This document shows, piece by piece, positions 1-7,658 of a DNA stretch of 64,000 nucleotides. The position numbers and the translations under genes were made by a program. This stretch comes from Streptococcus cuniculipharyngis (GTDB lineage: Bacteria > Bacillota > Bacilli > Lactobacillales > Streptococcaceae). The notes beneath the pieces are model-generated. The model did not search any database, was not told where the DNA came from, and saw only the letters and a list, made by a program, of their open reading frames with translations. Position 1 is the stretch's first letter; every line of letters starts with the position of its first letter. The DNA lies in the NCBI RefSeq assembly GCF_007859195.1, contig NZ_VOHL01000001.1:620001-684000 (forward strand), in the 5' to 3' direction.

Positions 1-384
1 AGGCTGCACCAACCGCAAGAGCATAGCCACCACCAACGATACCGTTGGTACCGTAGTTGCCTTTTTCAAAGTCAGCTAAGTGCATGGAACCGCCGCGACC
101 TTTAGAGACACCGGTTACCTTACCTGCCAACTCTGCCATCATGGCGTTCAAGTCCATATCTTGGGCGATACAATGACCATGACCACGGTGGTTAGAGAAG
201 AAAATATCATCATAGGTCAAGTGAGCCATGGCACCAACGTTGGCTGCTTCCTCACCAACTGAGAAGTGGGTCATCCCTTGTACAAATCCACGACGAACAA
301 GTTTATTGATACGCATATCAAACTCACGGATACGTTGCATTTTCAAATACATTTCCAAATGTTTTTCTTTAGAAATCGTTACCA
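1..384 (-). CDS. pdhA: Thiamine-pyrophosphate dehydrogenase E1 component, alpha subunit (5' part only)
   Basis: This is the first ~128 residues of an E1-alpha subunit of a pyruvate or acetoin dehydrogenase complex, which decarboxylates the 2-oxo acid with thiamine diphosphate. The N-terminus carries the family pattern MQRIREFDMRINKL, then GMTHFSVGEEAANVGA, SNHRGHGH, and KGRGGSMHLAD. The gene runs off the left edge. I start it at the ATG at 384 because GGAGG lies 5 nt upstream; an in-frame ATG at 397 would overlap that ribosome binding site. The symbol could equally be acoA, since pyruvate and acetoin enzymes cannot be separated from this part. Confidence 0.88.
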
Positions 385-416
385 TATTGGCCTCCATAAA
401 TTATTATTACTCTTTT

Positions 417-445
417 ATGATACCCTAAAATTTCACAATTAGCAA
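417..445 (-). promoter_or_regulatory. Promoter of the E1-alpha operon
   Basis: A -35 box TTGCTA (440-445) and a -10 box TATCAT (417-422) are separated by 17 bp on the minus strand. The spacer contains TTGTGAAATT, which resembles one half of a Rex (NADH-sensing) operator, but the other half is not conserved, so Rex control is only a guess. Confidence 0.6.
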
Positions 446-549
446 TTAGAAAATGTAGCGAAACTCTAGCAATGTAAAGGTTTACCAAGTTTATTAAAAC
501 AAAAAATTCACAAACTTTTTTCCAAGGACTGTCTTTCCTTTGCCATAAG

Positions 550-575
550 AAAAAGAGCCTAAATTAGCTCCTTTT
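550..575 (-). terminator. Weak terminator after the small membrane protein gene
   Basis: On the minus strand a short GAGC/GCTC hairpin flanked by A and T tracts follows the stop at 586 and ends in five T. The stem is short, so termination is probably incomplete. Confidence 0.4.
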
Positions 576-585
576 CAGTTCAACT

Positions 586-786
586 CTATTCATCATATTG
601 TTCAGGAAAACGGTCATGAACTTGGTTAAATAAGTTTAATAAAAAAATAGAATGAAAGACAACAAAGCCTGCCATAGAAATCCATAAGTTCTCTATTGAA
701 TTATATTTTTTGACAATAATCATTAAAAAATATAGTAAATCAAAAAGAATGACTTGAAGCGAAAATTTGAGCAAAATTTTTTTCAT
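586..786 (-). CDS. Small hypothetical membrane protein
   Basis: This 66-residue protein has two predicted membrane segments (about residues 6-25 and 38-54) joined by a short charged loop, and an acidic C-terminus. GGGAGG lies just upstream of the ATG at 786, which supports translation. I do not recognise a family. It stands alone in an AT-rich patch next to a truncated gene on the other strand, so it may be part of a horizontally acquired remnant. Confidence 0.55.
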   Translation of the reverse strand: MKKILLKFSLQVILFDLLYFLMIIVKKYNSIENLWISMAGFVVFHSIFLLNLFNQVHDRFPEQYDE

Positions 787-835
787 ATTACCCTCCCAAA
801 AAATAAAAACGTTTTATTATTAAGCTATACCATTT

Positions 836-1393
836 GTGAGGAAAAATCAAGTAAATGGAGGTGTTTATTATGAAACAAATGATTACTCTGAAACACAGTA
901 TTATCAAAGTGGTGCTTATGCTTCATATACGGTAAATGGAACATTAGTTGAGGTATTAAATGAAAATACCCTAAAATTAACCTATCCAGACGGAACCTCT
1001 GATTTACTTGAAAAACGTTCAGATGGGGTTTATAAAAATGGGGTTTATTTTCTACCATTACAAAATCTTGATGCCTTAGCAAATAATAGAAGTGCCAATT
1101 CATGGATTCTTCTTGGAACATCTTCTGGAAGATCTGATAGAAACAGTACAGTAAATAATGCCATAGCAACTTTATGTGCCACTATCCTAGGTTCGGTAGG
1201 AGGTGGAGCTGTTGGTGCATTCATTACAGCCGTTGGTTTAGCAACTCATTCCACTCCTCCTGGGGCATATAGCATAACCTACACCTACTTTAATTCCGCA
1301 AAACGTCAATTTAAGGTAGTTAATCAATATTATAAAAACGCTAACTTCACAGGATACGTGACCACCAAAACAAGCTACGTAAATACACCTTAA
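836..1393 (+). CDS. Hypothetical secreted-type protein, apparently 5'-truncated
   Basis: The open frame starts after a stop at 821-823 and can only use GTG at 836, which has no ribosome binding site. The product has no signal peptide, yet the body looks like an exported streptococcal protein: Tyr/Asn/Thr-rich, a glycine-rich hydrophobic stretch at about residues 118-140 (SVGGGAVGAFITAVGLA), and a beta-rich C-terminus. A good GGAGG followed by ATG at 870 lies inside it but opens a different frame that stops after 21 residues. I infer that the original 5' end with signal peptide was lost by deletion and that this is a remnant. Family unknown. Confidence 0.5.
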   Translation: MRKNQVNGGVYYETNDYSETQYYQSGAYASYTVNGTLVEVLNENTLKLTYPDGTSDLLEKRSDGVYKNGVYFLPLQNLDALANNRSANSWILLGTSSGRSDRNSTVNNAIATLCATILGSVGGGAVGAFITAVGLATHSTPPGAYSITYTYFNSAKRQFKVVNQYYKNANFTGYVTTKTSYVNTP

Positions 1394-1419
1394 ATATAAT
1401 AGGTATCTCTAATAACATA

Positions 1420-1457
1420 AAACCTTCAGCCTTATGAAAGAGACTGAAGGTTTTTTA
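1420..1457. terminator. Bidirectional terminator
   Basis: The arms AAACCTTCAG and CTGAAGGTTT flank a 14-nt loop, with a T6 run on the plus side and A-rich sequence on the other. It separates two convergent genes. Confidence 0.8.
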
Positions 1458-1462
1458 ATTGA

Positions 1463-2263
1463 TTACAAAATCATTTCATCATCGGTTAGTTTTTCACCGC
1501 TGTTTTTGTAGAAGAGGTCCATCAGGTTTTGTACCGTTAGATTTCTTTTCTCTTCTCCTTCAACATCCACCACGATTTGACCACGGTGGAGCATGACCAG
1601 ACGATTACCATACTGGATGGCATTTTCCATGTTGTGGGTAATCATGAGGGCCGTTAGCTGATGGCTTTCAACGATTTTTTGGGTCAATTCCATGACCATG
1701 TCACTGGTTTTTGGATCCAGAGCTGCTGTATGCTCGTCAAGGAGCAGGACCTTGGGTTTGACTAGCGAAGCCATCATCAAGGTTAGAGCTTGACGTTGAC
1801 CACCAGAAAGAAACTGGGTGTCAACCTTCATCCGATTTTCTAAACCAAGACCCAATTCTTCTAGGGCTTCCTTAAAGATTGCTCGCTCGCTATCCTTAAC
1901 ACCCCAACCAAGACCACGCGAGAGGCCACGACGGTAGGCAATAGCCATGTTTTCCTCAATGGTTAGACGCGAAGCCGTTCCCATTTTGGGATCTTGAAAG
2001 ACACGACTAATATCTTTAGACCGTTTGGCAGCAGGAACCTGCTTGATAGACTTTCCTTCAAGCAAGATGTCACCTGAATCCACTGTTAAAGTCCCAGCTA
2101 AAGAGTTCATAAAGGTAGATTTACCGGCACCATTACCCCCGATAATGGAGACAAAATCACCTTCCTTGACATCTAGGCTCAAACCACGCAGCACATGATT
2201 TTCATTGACTGTTCCAGCCTCGAAGGTTTTATGAATGGATTGAATTGATAAAATAGTGCTCAT
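1463..2263 (-). CDS. ABC transporter ATP-binding protein (TrpX-like family system, COG1101 type)
   Basis: This 266-residue nucleotide-binding subunit powers uptake by the neighbouring permease. Walker A GGNGAGKST is near residue 42, the signature FLSGGQRQ near 152, and Walker B VLLLDEHTAALDP near 175, followed by the switch histidine in MITHNME. The motif DEHTAALDPKT, with His replacing the usual Pro of DEP, is shared with the paralogue at 12885. It is the last gene of the operon that starts with two substrate-binding lipoproteins, 9 bp after the permease. The family is predicted to carry tryptophan or related amino acids in Firmicutes; the operon leader here points to an aromatic ligand. Confidence 0.9.
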   Translation of the reverse strand: MSTILSIQSIHKTFEAGTVNENHVLRGLSLDVKEGDFVSIIGGNGAGKSTFMNSLAGTLTVDSGDILLEGKSIKQVPAAKRSKDISRVFQDPKMGTASRLTIEENMAIAYRRGLSRGLGWGVKDSERAIFKEALEELGLGLENRMKVDTQFLSGGQRQALTLMMASLVKPKVLLLDEHTAALDPKTSDMVMELTQKIVESHQLTALMITHNMENAIQYGNRLVMLHRGQIVVDVEGEEKRNLTVQNLMDLFYKNSGEKLTDDEMIL

Positions 2264-2272
2264 GTCTTCCTC

Positions 2273-3166
2273 CTAAGCAGTTCCATTTAATTTAGGGCGA
2301 CGAATGTTCAGCTTCTTCTGCAATTCTGGCACATAAAGAACGGTTGCCAATAAGATGGCTGAGAAGAGTTTAACCAAATCGGCATCCATACCTGGGATTT
2401 CCAAAATAGCTAGGATAATCAAACGATAGATGACCGCACCTAGAACAACCGATAGTAAACGCCAACCCAGACGAAGATTACGGAAGATCACCTCAGCAAT
2501 AATGACAGAGGCCAGACCGATGACAATGGTTCCTGTTCCAGCATTGAGGTCCGCATAACCATTATTTTGAGTCAGAAGGGCTCCACAAAGGGCAATCAGA
2601 CCGTTTGACATCATGTAACCATAAATTTTCATGGTATCAACCATGATACCGTTAGACTCACTCATAGGAATATTATCGCCTGTTGAGCGAATGGCCAAAC
2701 CAATCTGCGTGTTCATAAAGAGGGTCAAGGCACTGACAACAATCAGAATAAAGACAAGTCCAATCACTAGAACGGCATTGGTTTTGCTAAGTCCAAGCCC
2801 TTGTAACTGAGTCACTAGGGTTTCTTGTTTCAGCAAGGCAACATTAGCCTTACCCAAGATTTTTAAGTTAATTGAGTAGAGGCCAGTCAAGGTGACGATA
2901 CCAGTCAAGAGAGCAGGGATTTTTAACTTGGTATGCAGAAGCCCTGACACCAAACCTGCTCCCATACCAGCCAAGACCGCCAAAAAGGTTGCCAGCAAGG
3001 GATTAAGACCATTGACAATGGCCGTTGCACAGACCGCCGCACCCAGGGGATAAGACCCCTCAGCTGTCATATCGGCAATCTCTAAGATACGAAATGTTAA
3101 GTAAACACCAATCGCCATGACTGACCAGAGCAAGCCTTGCGAGATGCTTGATAAGATAATGTCCAC
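2273..3166 (-). CDS. ABC transporter permease (TrpX-like family system, COG4120 type)
   Basis: This 297-residue integral membrane protein has about eight hydrophobic segments and resembles branched-chain/BMP-type permeases. It opens with SQGLLWSVMAIGVYLTFRIL, the same signature as the paralogue at 13640. It forms the channel through which the ligand delivered by the binding proteins upstream crosses the membrane. It lies 110 bp after the second binding-protein gene, across an RNA hairpin, and 9 bp before the ATPase gene. Confidence 0.9.
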   Translation of the reverse strand: MDIILSSISQGLLWSVMAIGVYLTFRILEIADMTAEGSYPLGAAVCATAIVNGLNPLLATFLAVLAGMGAGLVSGLLHTKLKIPALLTGIVTLTGLYSINLKILGKANVALLKQETLVTQLQGLGLSKTNAVLVIGLVFILIVVSALTLFMNTQIGLAIRSTGDNIPMSESNGIMVDTMKIYGYMMSNGLIALCGALLTQNNGYADLNAGTGTIVIGLASVIIAEVIFRNLRLGWRLLSVVLGAVIYRLIILAILEIPGMDADLVKLFSAILLATVLYVPELQKKLNIRRPKLNGTA

Positions 3167-3224
3167 AATCTTCTCCTTTTACAGGGTCCAAAATCCCAGA
3201 CCACTGCTAATCTTTTTTTGTCCG

Positions 3225-3259
3225 AGAGAGCAGGGATTTGCTAATTAGTCCCGCCCTCT
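3225..3259 (-). other. Intercistronic RNA hairpin between binding-protein and permease genes
   Basis: Arms of GAGGGCGGGA and TCCC(T)GCTCTC can pair around a 12-nt AT-rich loop. No T-run follows on the minus strand, so it is not a classical terminator. Such hairpins often protect the 3' end of binding-protein messages and give unequal expression within transporter operons. Confidence 0.45.
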
Positions 3260-3276
3260 TCTTGGTTATTCGTTAT

Positions 3277-4260
3277 TTATTCTGAAACAGAAAGTTTTGA
3301 GGTATCCACACCTAATTTCTTGGCCATCTCTTCATTGACATGAAGGTTAACTGTTTTTGGATATTCGACAGCTGTTTCCCCAACCTTGGCACCTTTGAGA
3401 ATCTTGATTGCCATTTGTGCCGTCTGACGACCCAATGCCTCATAGTTAGTACCATAAGTCAAGAGACCACCTTGATCAACCATGTCAGTTGAGCCACCGA
3501 TAACCGGCACCTTGTTGGCAAGAGATAATTCACCAATCATGGTCATGGTCGATGCCAAAGTATTATCTGTTGGAACAAAGACCGCATCCACATCTTTCAT
3601 CAAGCTGCTAGCCGCATCTTGGACTTCATTTGACGATGTGATCCCTTTCAAAACAACCTTATAGCCTGCTTTTTCTAGCAATTTTTGAGCTTCTTCTACT
3701 TGAACTTCTGAATTACGCTCACTGGTTGTGTAGAGAATCCCTACTGTTTTGGCATTTGGCACAGCCTGACCTAGCAATTCCACCTGCTTATCAATGGGGG
3801 CTTGGTCTGAGGTTCCAGTTAGAAGGCCTCCTGGCTTTTCAATAGACTCAACCAAGTCAGCCGACAAGGGATCTGTTACGGCGGTAAAGAGCACTGGTGT
3901 TTCCGTTGATACAGTAGCTAAACTTTGTGCTGATGGTGTCGCAATCGCCAAAATCAAGTCATTTTTATCAACCAGCTTTTCTGAGATGGTTTGCAGGTTG
4001 GCCTGATCGCCTTGGGCATTTTGGTAATCCAAGACTAATTTTTCACCTTCTTTGTAGCCATTGGCCGCCAATTCATCCACAAAACCCTTACGAGCAGCTG
4101 TCAAAGACTCATGCTCCATGTACTGCAAGACACCAACCTTAACCACATCTGCTGACGTGCCTTGACTTGAACTTGAAGATGATGAGCAAGCCGCAAGCCC
4201 CAAAAGAGCCAAACCGGCAACTGATACCATTGCTAATTTTTTTACCGCCTTATAATACAT
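3277..4260 (-). CDS. ABC transporter substrate-binding lipoprotein (TrpX-like), second copy
   Basis: This 327-residue binding protein has a lipoprotein signal with lipobox LLGLAACS near residue 25 and a serine-rich linker. The mature part shares the family blocks VGVLQYMEHESLTAARKGF, QGDQANLQTISEKL, TAVTDPLSADLV and VPTDNTLAST with the gene just upstream, so the two are tandem paralogues. It captures the solute outside the membrane for the permease/ATPase encoded next. AGAGGA lies upstream of the ATG at 4260. Confidence 0.9.
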   Translation of the reverse strand: MYYKAVKKLAMVSVAGLALLGLAACSSSSSSSQGTSADVVKVGVLQYMEHESLTAARKGFVDELAANGYKEGEKLVLDYQNAQGDQANLQTISEKLVDKNDLILAIATPSAQSLATVSTETPVLFTAVTDPLSADLVESIEKPGGLLTGTSDQAPIDKQVELLGQAVPNAKTVGILYTTSERNSEVQVEEAQKLLEKAGYKVVLKGITSSNEVQDAASSLMKDVDAVFVPTDNTLASTMTMIGELSLANKVPVIGGSTDMVDQGGLLTYGTNYEALGRQTAQMAIKILKGAKVGETAVEYPKTVNLHVNEEMAKKLGVDTSKLSVSE

Positions 4261-4277
4261 ATAAATTCCTCTTTCTC

Positions 4278-5237
4278 TTATTTTTCTAATGCTTTAATCG
4301 TTGCTGAATCAATTCCCACTGCTTTTGCCATTTCTTCATTAACGGCGATAGCTGCCGTATTTGGTTTTTGAACAGCCAATTCAGCTGGTTTTTCCCCTTC
4401 AAGGATTTTGACTGCCAGTTCTCCTGCCTGAACACCGATAGCCTTGTAGTCAACACCGTAAGTGAAGAGAGCCGCATCAATGACTGCTGCATCACTGCCC
4501 ATTGCTGGAACTTTAGCAGCTTTCAAGATATCTCCAATTGTTGAAGCTGTTGACGCAACGGTGTTATCAGTTGGTAGGTAAATAGCATCCACCTTACCTG
4601 CCAACGAAGTCATCACTTGTTGGACATCATTGGTTGACGTTACGGTTGCAATCTCTACTTTAACACCCTTCGCTTCCAAGGCTTTTTGTGCCTGCTTAGC
4701 CTGAACTTCTGAGTTAACCTCACTTGAATTGTAGAAAATTCCTACTGTCTTAGCTGTCGGCACCACCTTGACTAACATGTCAATTTGACCAGCTACATCC
4801 GTCGCATCAATTGAACCCGTCATGTTACCTTCTGGCTTATCCAAAGACTTGACCAAACCAGCCTCAACAGGGTCTGTAACAGCCGTAAAGACTCCTGGCG
4901 TTTCGCTATCGGCGTTGAGCATAGCTTGGGCCGCTGGTGTTGCAATTGAAAAGTTCAAATCGTTTTTACCAGCCAATTTAGCAACCATGGTTTGTAGATT
5001 GGCCTGATCGCCTTGGGCATTCTGCACATCAAGGGTCAATTTATCCCCTTCCTTATAGCCGGCTTTTTCCAAGGCCTCAACAAAGCCTTGACGAGCTGAA
5101 GTCAGGGCTTCATGTTCCGCAAATTGAATAATACCAACCTTGACTGAATCAGATCCTGATGACTGGGAGCCGCAGGCTGCTAAGCCAAAAACTGATAACA
5201 AGGCAACTGAACTAAAAATGATTTTCTTGAATTTCAT
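4278..5237 (-). CDS. ABC transporter substrate-binding lipoprotein (TrpX-like), first copy
   Basis: This 319-residue lipoprotein (lipobox VFGLAACG near residue 22) belongs to the family of predicted tryptophan-type binding proteins. Blocks such as VGIIQFAEHEALTSARQGF and LPTDNTVASTASTIGD align with the neighbouring copy, and the duplication probably occurred in place. It is the first structural gene after the leader attenuator, with GGAGAA 6 nt before its ATG. Two binding proteins for one permease suggest two related ligands, or that one copy also serves the orphan permease at 13640. Confidence 0.9.
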   Translation of the reverse strand: MKFKKIIFSSVALLSVFGLAACGSQSSGSDSVKVGIIQFAEHEALTSARQGFVEALEKAGYKEGDKLTLDVQNAQGDQANLQTMVAKLAGKNDLNFSIATPAAQAMLNADSETPGVFTAVTDPVEAGLVKSLDKPEGNMTGSIDATDVAGQIDMLVKVVPTAKTVGIFYNSSEVNSEVQAKQAQKALEAKGVKVEIATVTSTNDVQQVMTSLAGKVDAIYLPTDNTVASTASTIGDILKAAKVPAMGSDAAVIDAALFTYGVDYKAIGVQAGELAVKILEGEKPAELAVQKPNTAAIAVNEEMAKAVGIDSATIKALEK

Positions 5238-5291
5238 AAGATTCTCCTCTGATAAATATCTAAAAATATAAGTTATTGTTGAACTAAATAG

Positions 5292-5331
5292 AAAAAAAGG
5301 GACCGCTTAGAATACTATCTAAACGGTCCCT
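5292..5331 (-). terminator. Attenuator terminator upstream of the TrpX-like operon
   Basis: A 13-bp stem (GGGACCG..TTAGA at 5318-5330 pairing with 5299-5311) with a 6-nt loop is followed by seven T (5292-5298). It lies 55 bp before the first structural gene and about 150 nt after a leader ORF, so it would stop transcription before the operon unless prevented. Confidence 0.85.
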
Positions 5332-5368
5332 AATAAGTCCACTGTATAATGAAAACAGATTGACTACT

Positions 5369-5480
5369 CGTGCCATTTAGATGTATCATCTACGAGGCAC
5401 GCATCAAAACAACTACAGCCACATAGATACAAACTTTACGTTCCCGTGTTTGCATCCATGTTTACCATGTCTACAAACAC
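5369..5480 (-). promoter_or_regulatory. Leader RNA with mutually exclusive hairpins
   Basis: Three segments can form alternatives. Segment 1 (5466-5480) begins at the leader stop codon and pairs with segment 2 (5446-5460) through GTGTTTG/CAAACAC and ACATG/CATGG. Segment 2 also pairs with segment 3 (5421-5434) over about 14 positions including G-U pairs. A further hairpin (5369-5401, arms CGTGCC/GGCACG and TAGATG/CATCTA) follows before the terminator. This is the layout expected for ribosome-mediated attenuation. Which fold favours read-through is not decided here. Confidence 0.6.
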
Positions 5481-5539
5481 TATCTAAAATAGCCATAGAA
5501 ATAAGTATTAACTGCTTGGTTTTGACACATTAGTAACAT
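5480..5539 (-). CDS. Leader peptide, 19 residues, aromatic-rich
   Basis: The ATG at 5539 follows AAGGAG with a 7-nt spacer and opens a 19-codon frame ending in TAG. The last residues are T-Y-F-Y-G-Y-F-R, so three Tyr and two Phe codons fall just before the stop, where the first RNA hairpin begins. It contains no Trp codon. I infer a sensor of charged tRNA-Tyr and/or tRNA-Phe that controls the downstream transporter. Translation itself is unproven. Confidence 0.65.
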   Translation of the reverse strand: MLLMCQNQAVNTYFYGYFR

Positions 5540-5572
5540 ATCTGTTCTCCTTTCATTTCTTAAGTTGTTTCT

Positions 5573-5601
5573 ATGATACTCGTTTTTAAATCGTTTGTCA
5601 A
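5573..5601 (-). promoter_or_regulatory. Promoter of the TrpX-like operon
   Basis: A consensus -35 TTGACA (5596-5601) and -10 TATCAT (5573-5578) are spaced by exactly 17 bp. The start would give a leader RNA of about 330 nt before the first structural gene, consistent with the attenuator. Confidence 0.8.
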
Positions 5602-5676
5602 TAGAAATATGGCAATTTTTTCATTTTTTTATCAGATTTACTGAAAACAACAAGAAAAACTGGCAAGAGCCTTCCC

Positions 5677-7572
5677 TCAATCTAGCTCCTCTGCTAAACG
5701 TTCCCAACTTGCTAACAAATCATCTTGCTGGCTTGTCAAGTGGTCTAACTGGCCTTGTAACTCCATCAAGTCGTCAGCATCATTGGTGGTTAACATGGCT
5801 TGATTAATCTGCTCTATGTCATTCTCTAAGCTTGATAAATCTGCCTCGACTTGGGCTAATTGTCGCTCTTTTTTGCGACGTTCTTTTTGTTCTAGCTTTT
5901 GTTGCTGATAATCTCCCTGTTGAGCAGTGGGCTCTACTACTTGGCTTTCTGGTGCGGACTGGTCAAGCTGCTCTGCCTTTTTTTCCAAATAATAATCATA
6001 ATCACCCAAATAAAGTTGACTACCCGATGCAGAGAGTTCCACCACCTTGGTCGCCACCCGATTGATAAAATAGCGGTCATGGCTGACAAAAAGAAGGGTG
6101 CCATCAAAGTCAATCAGGGCATTTTCCAAGACTTCCTTGCTCTCAATGTCCAAATGGTTGGTTGGCTCGTCAAGAATGAGCAAATTATTATTTTCCATAG
6201 ACAGTTTTGCCAACAAGAGACGGGCTTTTTCACCACCGGAAAGCATGCCAACTGTTTTTTTGACCTCGTCACCCGAGAAGAGAAAGGCCCCCAAGCGATT
6301 ACGGATAGCAACTTCTGGTGTGGTCGGAAAGGCCGACCAGAGCTCTTCTAGGACGGTATGTGAGGACGTCAGGGCTGATTGGTTTTGGTCATAGTAGCCT
6401 AGCTTAACATTTGCCCCATACTGGACTGTCCCTGCCAATAGCTCCAATTCTCCGACCAAGGTTTTCAGCAAGGTGGACTTGCCAATCCCATTTGGACCAA
6501 CCAAGGCAACTGCGTCATATTTACGCAAATCTAGCTCAATCTGCTGGGCCAACATTTCCTTGTCATAACCAATGGCTGCCGCTTCTAGTTGCAAGACCTG
6601 ATTACCGGAGCTTTTGTCTGCTTGGAAGGTCATGACCGCAGATTTATCCGCCAGTTCTGGCTTTTCCAACCGCTCCATCTTTTCCAACTGTTTGCGTCGT
6701 GACTGGGCCCGTTTGGTCGTTGAAGCCCGGGCAATATTACGTTTGACAAAATCCTCCAACTTGGCAATTTCCTTGCTCTGCTTGTCAAAGTTCTTCTGCT
6801 CAGTCGCCAATTTTTCCGCTTTTAAGGTCATAAATTTTGAATAATTGCCAGCATAGATCTCCAGGGTATGTGGTCGTAAGTCAGCTGTTTTAGTCGCCAC
6901 CTTATCTAGGAAATAACGGTCATGACTAACAATCAAGAGAGCTCCTTGGTAGTTGACCAGATAGTTTTCCAACCAAGCCACCGTATCAATATCCAAGTGG
7001 TTGGTCGGCTCATCTAAGACCAAAAGTTCTGGCTTTTCCAGTAACATTTTCGCTAAGGCCAAACGCGTCTTTTGCCCACCAGATAAATCAGAGACAGGAA
7101 GGTCCCACATGCTTTGGTCAAACTTGAAACCGTTTAGCATGGCCTTGATGTCGCTATCATAGGTAAAACCACCACGGACACGAAAATCCTCGGATAATTG
7201 GTCATAACGCTGCATTAAGTCCGCCAACTCTTGTCCAGTCAATTCACTCATCTGCCCTTCCAAATGGCGGAGCTGACTTTCTTGTTGCTGCAAATCCGTA
7301 AAAACTTCTAGCATGGCTTCAAAAATCGTTTGATTCGATTCCAGCTGGCTATTTTGTGCGAGATACGATAAGGACAAATCTCGTTTTTTTATGACCTGCC
7401 CCGAGCTAGGTGTTTCCTCATCAACTAGAATTTTCAAGAGGGTGGATTTCCCTGCTCCATTACGGCCAACCAAGGCTATGCGATCCCGCTCATCAATTTG
7501 TAGGTTAATATTTTGAAAGAGAACTTCTCCTGAAAAAGAGCGTTCCAACTTGTTTGCTTGTAAGATAATCAT
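5677..7572 (-). CDS. ABC-F family ATPase (YdiF/Uup-like)
   Basis: This 631-residue protein has two ABC cassettes and no membrane segments. Cassette 1 has Walker A GRNGAGKST (about residue 37), LSGGQKTR and LLVLDEPTNHLD. Cassette 2 has GPNGIGKST (about 360), LSGGEKAR and LLILDEPTNHLD. A basic linker lies between (KRNIARASTTKRAQSRRKQLEKM) and a charged coiled-coil tail ends the protein (about 535-631), as in YdiF/Uup. ABC-F proteins act on the ribosome E site to modulate translation. No ribosome binding site precedes ATG 7572; a -10 box lies only 6 nt upstream (see findings). Confidence 0.9.
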   Translation of the reverse strand: MIILQANKLERSFSGEVLFQNINLQIDERDRIALVGRNGAGKSTLLKILVDEETPSSGQVIKKRDLSLSYLAQNSQLESNQTIFEAMLEVFTDLQQQESQLRHLEGQMSELTGQELADLMQRYDQLSEDFRVRGGFTYDSDIKAMLNGFKFDQSMWDLPVSDLSGGQKTRLALAKMLLEKPELLVLDEPTNHLDIDTVAWLENYLVNYQGALLIVSHDRYFLDKVATKTADLRPHTLEIYAGNYSKFMTLKAEKLATEQKNFDKQSKEIAKLEDFVKRNIARASTTKRAQSRRKQLEKMERLEKPELADKSAVMTFQADKSSGNQVLQLEAAAIGYDKEMLAQQIELDLRKYDAVALVGPNGIGKSTLLKTLVGELELLAGTVQYGANVKLGYYDQNQSALTSSHTVLEELWSAFPTTPEVAIRNRLGAFLFSGDEVKKTVGMLSGGEKARLLLAKLSMENNNLLILDEPTNHLDIESKEVLENALIDFDGTLLFVSHDRYFINRVATKVVELSASGSQLYLGDYDYYLEKKAEQLDQSAPESQVVEPTAQQGDYQQQKLEQKERRKKERQLAQVEADLSSLENDIEQINQAMLTTNDADDLMELQGQLDHLTSQQDDLLASWERLAEELD

Positions 7573-7578
7573 GATGTT

Positions 7579-7584
7579 ATTATA
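7579..7584 (-). promoter_or_regulatory. -10 element immediately upstream of the ABC-F start codon
   Basis: A perfect TATAAT ends 6 nt before the ATG at 7572, so initiation at the usual distance would fall at or next to the start codon. The -35 region is poor (TTCTGG at 16 bp spacing). Confidence 0.45.
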
Positions 7585-7586
7585 AC

Positions 7587-7638
7587 AAAAAACAGAAAGT
7601 CCAGAAGGAAAAAGGCTCGCTTTTTCTTCGACTTTCTG
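7587..7638 (-). terminator. Terminator after the matrixin-type protease gene
   Basis: A long hairpin with arms CAGAAAGTC/GACTTTCTG and inner A/T-rich pairing is followed by six T on the minus strand. Confidence 0.75.
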
Positions 7639-7658
7639 CCAGTACCATCTGTAGCAGA

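Noticed and set aside
866-935. Small ORF from ATG 870 with a perfect GGAGG, hydrophobic 21-residue peptide
   Set aside because: The GGAGG codes for Asn-Gly-Gly in the longer frame, and that longer frame has much better coding character over 180 codons.
5292-5480. T-box riboswitch in front of the TrpX-like operon
   Set aside because: The family often has T-boxes, but no AGGGTGGNACCGCG antiterminator sequence or specifier-loop layout is present; a translated leader with exclusive hairpins fits better.
5899-6351. 150-residue plus-strand ORF antisense to the ABC-F gene
   Set aside because: It lies wholly within the strongly supported ABC-F gene on the other strand, has no start signal and contains no recognisable domain.
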